From the NCBI GenBank assembly GCA_017651185.1, contig JAGCDJ010000052.1:1-34570 (forward strand): 34,570 nucleotides of DNA, read 5' to 3'. This document shows, in pieces, positions 30,130 through 34,570 of this stretch; position 1 is the first letter of the stretch, and every line of letters begins with the position of its first letter. This DNA is from Bacteroidales bacterium. Lineage in GTDB: Bacteria > Bacteroidota > Bacteroidia > Bacteroidales > ML635J-15. The notes under the pieces are model-generated. The model saw nothing but the letters and a program-made list of their open reading frames with translations, was not told the DNA's origin and searched no databases. The position numbers and the translations under genes were made by a program.

Positions 30130-31302
30130 TTATTTCAGATTTGTCCTGAAAAACTCTGCCAGTGTGTCCCAAGGGATGTAGTTGCCTTCGCCGCCATCGT
30201 AAAGGTCGCAGTGTGAAGCGCCCGGGATGATGAGCAGCTGTTTGTTTTCGGGATTGGGATTTGGTTTGCCGATGAAGTTGTATCCTTCGGCCTGACCTTC
30301 CATCATATATTTGTAGGCTGCTTCACCAAAGTAGCGTGAATGAGCCTCTGCGCCGTGCATCACGAGAACTGCGGAACGAATTTCGTTGATGTAGTAGAGG
30401 AAACGGCTGTTGGCGTAAGCCTGTGTGCCGATGACGCGCCATCCGTCGTTGCTGTTTCCGCTACGCTTATGATAGCCGCGCGGGGTTTTGTAATAGGCGT
30501 GGTAGTCGTGGACAAACCGTGGAACTTGGGGAGGTACAGTGTCGAGCACGCCGCCAGCCATAGCCATTGGGTCGGTCAGTCGTTGCGAGGCGAGTATTTC
30601 GCGGTTCTTGTGGCGAGCCTCTTCCACATCGAAAGCATCGTTGTAGTCGTTGCCACTGATGCGGGTCATATCGTACATTGTACTTGCCACGGTAGCCTTG
30701 ATGCGCGGGTCGGCTGCGGCAGCGTTGAGGGCGATGCCACCCCAACCGCAGATACCGATGATGCCTATGCGTTCGGCATCCACATTGTCCTGCTTCGACA
30801 GAAAATCGACGGCAGCCATAAAGTCCTCGGTGTTGATGTCGGGTGATGCCGTGCGACGAGGTTCACCGCTGCTCTCGCCAGTGTATGACGGGTCGAATGC
30901 CAAAGCAACAAACCCGCGTTCAGCCATACGCATGGCATAGAGTCCGCTCGACTGCTCCTTGACAGCTCCGAAAGGACCGCTCACGGCGATGGCTGGGAGA
31001 AGGGGATTAGAAATCCCCGGTTCTTGAGTTGCGGATTTCAAATCCGCAACAGCTTCTGTTCGCAAATCCGCAACAACTTCTGCCTTTGGCGTATAAAGGT
31101 CGGCGGCTAATGTCAGTCCGTACTGTGTTTCAAATGTAACCTTGCGGTGGTCAACTTTGTCGCTGAGTGGGAAAACCTTGTCCCATTCCTGTGTGAGTTG
31201 TAATTCCTGTTTCATTTCCTCTTTTGTTTCTGTTGGTTGCGTTTTGTCGTTGCAGGCAGTTGCCAATATGACTATCGTTGCAAATAATGCTAATTTCTTC
31301 AT
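30130..31302 (-). CDS. Alpha/beta-hydrolase lipoprotein (dienelactone-hydrolase-like) with an in-frame palindromic insert
   Basis: The 390-residue protein has a lipoprotein signal (MKKLALFATIVILATAC). The hydrolase core begins with YGLTLAADLYTPK and continues after an insertion with LLPAIAVSGPFGAVKEQSSGLYA, FDPSYTGESSG, RIGIIGICGWGGIALNAAAADP (nucleophile elbow GxCxWG: Cys in place of Ser, as in dienelactone hydrolases), MHGAEAHSRYFGEAA and GASHCDLYDG (catalytic His). Residues 74-100 are absent from the family pattern as I know it and correspond to hairpin repeats (31003-31083). This is the last gene of the AKR-led operon. Confidence 0.85.
   Translation of the reverse strand: MKKLALFATIVILATACNDKTQPTETKEEMKQELQLTQEWDKVFPLSDKVDHRKVTFETQYGLTLAADLYTPKAEVVADLRTEAVADLKSATQEPGISNPLLPAIAVSGPFGAVKEQSSGLYAMRMAERGFVALAFDPSYTGESSGEPRRTASPDINTEDFMAAVDFLSKQDNVDAERIGIIGICGWGGIALNAAAADPRIKATVASTMYDMTRISGNDYNDAFDVEEARHKNREILASQRLTDPMAMAGGVLDTVPPQVPRFVHDYHAYYKTPRGYHKRSGNSNDGWRVIGTQAYANSRFLYYINEIRSAVLVMHGAEAHSRYFGEAAYKYMMEGQAEGYNFIGKPNPNPENKQLLIIPGASHCDLYDGGEGNYIPWDTLAEFFRTNLK
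31003..31083 (-). repeat. Composite palindromic repeat inserted in a coding sequence
   Basis: Within 81 nt (27 codons) lie two perfect hairpins: GGGGATT-AGA-AATCCCC (31002-31018) and an 11-bp-arm palindrome with one central base at 31028-31050 (arms GTTGCGGATTT / AAATCCGCAAC). A 24-nt tandem duplication follows (31037-31060 and 31061-31084, 20 of 24 identical), which translates to AEVVADLR and TEAVADLK. Length is a multiple of three and no stop arises. Flanking residues (YTPK and LLPAIAVSGP) join smoothly without it. Confidence 0.8.
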
Positions 31303-31320
31303 TGTCGCTTATTTACAGGA

Positions 31321-31836
31321 TTAATTCATAAGTCTGCTTTCGCCCCAAGTGTATTGCGGATAGGCCTTTTTCAAGTCTTTTGCAGAACCTTCAACTCCGC
31401 TACCTCCGCTGGTAGCAAACACATTCAGCACCTTGCCGCTAAGGTCGTGAGCCTCGATAAATGTGTTGATGATTGTCGGTGCTGTGTACCACCATACAGG
31501 GAAACCAATCCAAATGGTGTCGTAGTCGGCAATGTTGGGGCAGGTGTTCTTGATTGCCGGACGCGAACTCTTGTCCTTCATTTCCAGCGTTGAACGCGAC
31601 TGCTTGTCACGCCAGTCGAGGTCGGCTGCAGTGTAGGGCTTCTCTGGTACGATTTCGAACAGGTCGGCATTCTTTTCCTTTGCCAACCTCTGGGCTGCGG
31701 TCTTGGTAGTGCCTGTAGCCGAAAAATAAACTACTAATGTCTTTTTCATTTCGGTATTCTCCTTTGCTTGTTTGTTTTGTGCGTATGCGCCCGACAGTAG
31801 GCAGCATATTGCGATTATTAATGTAATTTGCTTCAT
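31321..31836 (-). CDS. Exported flavodoxin-like protein
   Basis: The start at 31836 gives 171 residues (an upstream ATG at 31842 is possible). The signal peptide is MKQITLIIAICCLLSGAYAQ. The mature flavodoxin has TLVVYFSATGTTKTAAQRLA (FMN phosphate loop), DTIWIGFPVWWYTAPTIINTF and VFATSGGSGVEGS. The family of short-chain, Bacteroidota-exported flavodoxins is often next to AKR and cyclophilin-like genes, as here. The partner and electron path are not known. Confidence 0.88.
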   Translation of the reverse strand: MKQITLIIAICCLLSGAYAQNKQAKENTEMKKTLVVYFSATGTTKTAAQRLAKEKNADLFEIVPEKPYTAADLDWRDKQSRSTLEMKDKSSRPAIKNTCPNIADYDTIWIGFPVWWYTAPTIINTFIEAHDLSGKVLNVFATSGGSGVEGSAKDLKKAYPQYTWGESRLMN

Positions 31837-31855
31837 AATCAAATAGTTGTAATTA

Positions 31856-32401
31856 TTATTTGTTTGCTTTTATTTCTCTAATTATTCTGGCAGGACTTCC
31901 AGCAACTATCATATTGGCTGGTACATCCTTGGTAACAACGCTTCCCGCAGCAACTATGGCATTTTCGCCAATGGTAACGCCAGCAAGAACCTTCACATCG
32001 GCACCGAGCCAGACATTGCGCCCGACGACTATGGGCTTTGTGAGCAACGAATGACGCGTGGCAGGGTCTTCGGGATGATATTCGGTAGCAAGTACGCAAT
32101 GCGGTCCGATAAATGCGCCGTCTTCGATTGTTATGCCTCCGAGAGCAAGGAATGTGCAGCCAAAGTTTACAAAACAGTCGCGGCCAAAGCGTGTTGTAAG
32201 TCCGTAATTGATGTTAAACGGAGGAAACACGCGCACGGTCTCGTCGATGTTGCTGCCTGTTATCTGTCGCAAGTAGTCTCTGACTTCCGCTTCGTTGTGA
32301 TAGCCGGTATTCATTTCGGCACACAGTTTCATTGTCCGTTGCACATCGGCATAGAGGTCGTCGCTGCCGACATAGTCCTTTCCTGTGGGGTTGTCTGTCA
32401 T
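31856..32401 (-). CDS. Sugar O-acetyltransferase (maltose/galactoside acetyltransferase type)
   Basis: The 181-residue protein has the N-terminal cap (DDLYADVQRTMKLCAEMN) and left-handed beta-helix hexapeptide repeats (GRDCFVNFGCTFLALGGITIEDGAFIGPHCVLATEYHPED, then VVGRNVWLGADVKVLAGVTIGENAIVAAGSVVTKDVP). This is the lacA/maa type; the catalytic His is the H of EYHPED. Substrate likely a sugar or acetyl acceptor, unknown here. It overlaps the cyclophilin-like gene by 4 nt. Confidence 0.92.
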   Translation of the reverse strand: MTDNPTGKDYVGSDDLYADVQRTMKLCAEMNTGYHNEAEVRDYLRQITGSNIDETVRVFPPFNINYGLTTRFGRDCFVNFGCTFLALGGITIEDGAFIGPHCVLATEYHPEDPATRHSLLTKPIVVGRNVWLGADVKVLAGVTIGENAIVAAGSVVTKDVPANMIVAGSPARIIREIKANK

Positions 32402-32838
32402 TGCTTGCTGAATTTTATTGTTATGTTTCCTGTGCCAAGTGCTTCTTTAAGTTGTTGGATATCATTTATATGTCCGATTGGCGAATAGCTGTACGATGAC
32501 TTGAAAGTTTCGTAGAACACCACTATGCAGTTGTCCCCGTAAAGCATAATGTCGCCAGCGTTGATGGTTCCTGGACGGATGCTGTTGACGGGCAGGGTGA
32601 TTTCGAGGTAATTGTATTTTTCGTTTCCGTTCAACTCGTTCATTTCCAAAGTAGTCGGCAATAGTGCGTAAAAACTTTCTGCACTACTGTTGTCTTCGAG
32701 TGTGGCAGTGAAAATCTTGTTGCCAATCGAAAGTTGCATTGTCTTTACAGATGCTGGCGTTGGCATATCAGGTTCTTCTTTCGTACACGAAGCGAAAAAT
32801 AGCATGGCAAAAGCTAATATGTTGACCATAACTTTCAT
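32398..32838 (-). CDS. Cyclophilin-like fold lipoprotein
   Basis: The 146-residue protein has a lipoprotein signal (MKVMVNILAFAMLFFASC). Its mature domain has the cyclophilin_like (DUF369/CsaP-like) pattern: MQLSIGNKIFTATLEDNSSAESFYALLPTTLEMNEL, GDIMLYGDNCIVVFYETFKSSYSYSPIGHI and a short tail. It is not a true peptidyl-prolyl isomerase active site. Overlaps both neighbours by 4 nt (32398-32401 and 32835-32838), which indicates tight coupling with the AKR and acetyltransferase. Confidence 0.8.
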   Translation of the reverse strand: MKVMVNILAFAMLFFASCTKEEPDMPTPASVKTMQLSIGNKIFTATLEDNSSAESFYALLPTTLEMNELNGNEKYNYLEITLPVNSIRPGTINAGDIMLYGDNCIVVFYETFKSSYSYSPIGHINDIQQLKEALGTGNITIKFSKQ

Positions 32839-34076
32839 TTTCCGAACACTTCCTTTGCTCTGTCCATCTGCGTTGGTATGTCAACTCCGAACGGACAACG
32901 GCTTAGGCAAGCACCGCAATGCGTGCATTCGCCTGCATGGTGGGGCAACGAATCGTATTTTGCCTTCAATTCGGATGTAAGTCCTTCTTTTTCGGCCTTG
33001 TCGAGCAGTTCGTTTACCTTTGCAATCGGAATGCCGGCACTGCAGGGCATACAATGGTTGCAATAGGTGCATGCACCTTTGTCCATATCGTTTTGCGCTG
33101 TTTGCTTGCTGAGTGCTGAATTGTAATCCTTTTCCTCGTCGGTAGCCTTAAGGTAGTGCAGGTATTCGTCAACCTTGCTGGCGCTGTCGATACTGCAAAG
33201 AGCCACTTTTACGCAAGGTTTTGCCAGCACATACGCAAAACACTGGTCGCGGGTAAGCGCAATCTTCAGTGGCGATTTCTCGGCATCGAGCAGACGGTCT
33301 CCTCCGCCGAAGGTTTTCATAACCGTGATGGCAATGTCGTGCTGGGCGCAGTAGTCGTACAATTCCACGCGGACTGGGTCAATTCCGGGCAGCATCTCAT
33401 CGAAAGTCTTTGAATCCCAAGGATTCTTGTCCGACAGTACGCGGTCGAATGCCGGGTTGAGACTGAACATGATAACCTCTACCAGTCCGCTCTTTGCGAT
33501 GGCAAGTGCAACTTCGGCATTGTGGCTGCTTAGACCTATGTGCTTGATTTTTCCCTGCGCCTTCAGGTCCTGCACATATTGCAGATAGGGGCTTCCCTGT
33601 ATCTCCTGCCATTCTTCCATCTTGTCAACGATATGAATCATGCCGACATCAATGTAATCGGTGTGCAGCCGTTCCAACAGGTCTTCGAAACCGATTTTGC
33701 ATTTTTCCACATCGCGGGTGCGCTCGTAGCTGTCGCCGTTCCACCAGCAACCAATGTGACCTTGTATAATCATTTCTGCACGGCGGTCGCCAAGTCCGTA
33801 ACCTATGTTGCTACGCACCTTTGGATTTGCGTCGTAAAGGTCCATGTAGTTCATGCCGTGGTCAAGCGCGTATGTGACGAGTTCGCGCGAAGCGGTGGAG
33901 TCAATTTCATCGAAGCCTCCGCATCCAAGTCCAATCACGCCAACGCGCAGTCCTGTGCTTCCCAATGTGCGGTATTCCATATCGGGATTTTCCTTAAACT
34001 GCGGTGCTTTCTGTCGGTTAGTGCAGCTTACCATCATTAAAATGGTAGCAAATGCAAGTAATACTATTTTCTTCAT
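32835..34076 (-). CDS. Aldo/keto reductase lipoprotein with C-terminal 2x[4Fe-4S] domain
   Basis: The 413-residue protein has a lipoprotein signal (MKKIVLLAFATILMMVSC) and an AKR barrel: EYRTLGSTGLRVGVIGLGCGG, MNYMDLYDANP, LLERLHTDYIDVGMIHIVD (catalytic His) and KIKHIGLSSHN. The catalytic Lys position (usually ISTK) reads IIQGHIG, so the standard tetrad seems altered. The C-terminal part has CTYCNHCMPCSAGIP (about 337-351) and CTHCGACLSRCPFGVDIP (about 385-402). Fe-S-containing AKRs occur in Bacteroidota and Clostridia, but an exported one needs folding before export or maturation outside. It is first in an operon with a good promoter. Confidence 0.88.
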   Translation of the reverse strand: MKKIVLLAFATILMMVSCTNRQKAPQFKENPDMEYRTLGSTGLRVGVIGLGCGGFDEIDSTASRELVTYALDHGMNYMDLYDANPKVRSNIGYGLGDRRAEMIIQGHIGCWWNGDSYERTRDVEKCKIGFEDLLERLHTDYIDVGMIHIVDKMEEWQEIQGSPYLQYVQDLKAQGKIKHIGLSSHNAEVALAIAKSGLVEVIMFSLNPAFDRVLSDKNPWDSKTFDEMLPGIDPVRVELYDYCAQHDIAITVMKTFGGGDRLLDAEKSPLKIALTRDQCFAYVLAKPCVKVALCSIDSASKVDEYLHYLKATDEEKDYNSALSKQTAQNDMDKGACTYCNHCMPCSAGIPIAKVNELLDKAEKEGLTSELKAKYDSLPHHAGECTHCGACLSRCPFGVDIPTQMDRAKEVFGK

Positions 34077-34102
34077 TGAGCTATATGTTTATGTTTAGGG
34101 TT

Positions 34103-34132
34103 CAAAAATACGAAAAAACATCAAAATGGCAA
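34103..34132 (-). promoter_or_regulatory. Promoter of the AKR-led operon
   Basis: The minus strand reads TATTTTTG at 34103-34110 with TTG at 34130-34132, spacing 19 nt. The leader is about 20 nt. Confidence 0.75.
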
Positions 34133-34152
34133 TTGACAATATTAGTTAATGA

Positions 34153-34428
34153 TTATAACTGCTCGTATTGCTCATCGGTGACAGGTTCCAACCACTCATT
34201 GCTGGCATTTTCCTTAACATCCTTATGATATGTAAGGTGTTGCATCCAACTGTCCTTGGAAGCACCGTGCCAATGCTTTACGCCTTCGGGAATTTCAATT
34301 ACCACGCCGGGTTTCAGCTCGACGGCTGGCTTTCCCCATTCCTGGTACCATCCGCGACCGCTCACGCATACCAGCACCTGAACTTGATTGTGATGAATAT
34401 GCCAGTTGTTGCGGCATCCAATTCTCAA
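34153..34428 (-). pseudogene. Cupin-domain protein, N-terminally truncated
   Basis: The open frame starts at TTG 34428 and encodes 91 residues with GCRNNWHIHHNQVQVLVCVSGRGWYQEWGKPAVELKPGVVIEIPEGVKHWHGASKDSW. The cupin histidines HxH and the later H-x-H (KHWHG) are present. Full-length relatives carry about 30-40 more residues before GCRNNWH and usually a few extra residues after HIHH. A stop codon lies three codons upstream of the TTG in frame. It is therefore likely a remnant, though a short functional cupin cannot be excluded. Immediately upstream is an AraC gene. Confidence 0.65.
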
Positions 34429-34470
34429 TTTTAATTAATGGATAATCTCTATAACGCTAGAAGAGATAAT

Positions 34471-34570
34471 TTATTGTCTCCTTGTCTGATATTCCGAGGG
34501 AGAAATGCCTGTGTGGGTCTTGAAATATTTGCGGAAAGTAAACTGCTCGGGGAAACCCAGTTCGTCGGCC
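34471..34570 (-). CDS. AraC-family regulator, C-terminal end (partial)
   Basis: The minus strand from the window edge encodes ADELGFPEQFTFRKYFKTHT followed by GISPSEYQTRRQ and TAA (34471-34473). It is the second HTH and conserved Pro-Ser-Glu-Tyr tail of AraC/XylS proteins. The rest lies outside the window. It stands upstream of the cupin and AKR operon on the same strand and may control them. Confidence 0.9.
   Translation of the reverse strand, partial: ADELGFPEQFTFRKYFKTHTGISPSEYQTRRQ

Noticed and set aside
31037..31084. Short tandem duplication as a sequencing or assembly error
   Set aside because: The two 24-nt copies differ at four positions and the frame is kept, so a simple assembly duplication is unlikely; treated as real and reported.
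32051..32488. 145-aa plus-strand open frame
   Set aside because: Antisense to the acetyltransferase, whose hexapeptide repeats are unmistakable.

Overview
The window looks like a chromosomal segment of an uncultured Bacteroidota bacterium, most likely Bacteroidales. At least ten gene starts are preceded by the Bacteroidota -7 box (TAnnTTTG), several with a TTG/TTTG -33 element at a 19-nt spacing. Shine-Dalgarno sequences are absent. Lineage-typical families are present (DUF4252, DUF3667, zinc-free type-B L31, many short lipoproteins). The genus cannot be named from the sequence alone.

Layout. 1-160: the last codons of an IS110-family transposase, abutting what looks like a truncated hairpin repeat. 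238-2187: etfBA with a terminator. 2186-4012 (minus): a class III aminotransferase overlapped by a receiver-only response regulator, then the 4.5S SRP RNA gene (ffs). 4062-5965: pyrC plus an exported thioredoxin-like protein that has lost its cysteine motif. 6093-9370 (minus): exported nitroreductase, L31, M23/LysM peptidase, tRNA-Glu(UUC) and a YebC-type regulator. 9585-10421: methionine aminopeptidase. 10436-15090: C69 dipeptidase, TcdA-like protein, DUF1848 protein and XRE regulator, interspersed with relics of duplication: a 3' scrap of the DUF1848 gene, a second copy of the dipeptidase promoter and start codon, and an array of about 18-bp hairpin units interrupted by a second copy of the dispersed hairpin element.

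15170-19115: lipoprotein esterase, EFR1-type flavo-ferredoxin with beta-carbonic anhydrase, and an ECF sigma / anti-sigma / DUF4252 operon. 19390-21749: an AT-rich orphan gene and a guanidine-deiminase-like enzyme fused to six Sel1 repeats, the most unusual architecture here. 21758-23767 (minus): a peroxide-defence operon (OhrR/MarR, ferritin-like protein, 57-aa winged helix, glutathione peroxidase, Cys-rich mini-protein). 23800-25242 (minus): hipBA with two palindromic candidate operators. 25304-26427: DUF3667 protein and a small membrane protein.

26550-34570 is almost wholly minus-strand: NADPH-dependent FMN reductase / nucleoside hydrolase / SDR, then AKR / cyclophilin-like / acetyltransferase / flavodoxin / alpha-beta hydrolase, a decayed cupin and the end of an AraC regulator. 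Many of these redox enzymes carry export signals, suggesting redox chemistry outside the cytoplasm.

No complete new defence system or CRISPR array is seen. The most notable signals are: (i) a composite palindromic repeat sitting in frame inside the hydrolase gene at 31003-31083; (ii) the deiminase-Sel1 fusion; (iii) the IS110 end cutting a dispersed hairpin; and (iv) gene-fragment relics, one of which now supplies a promoter box.
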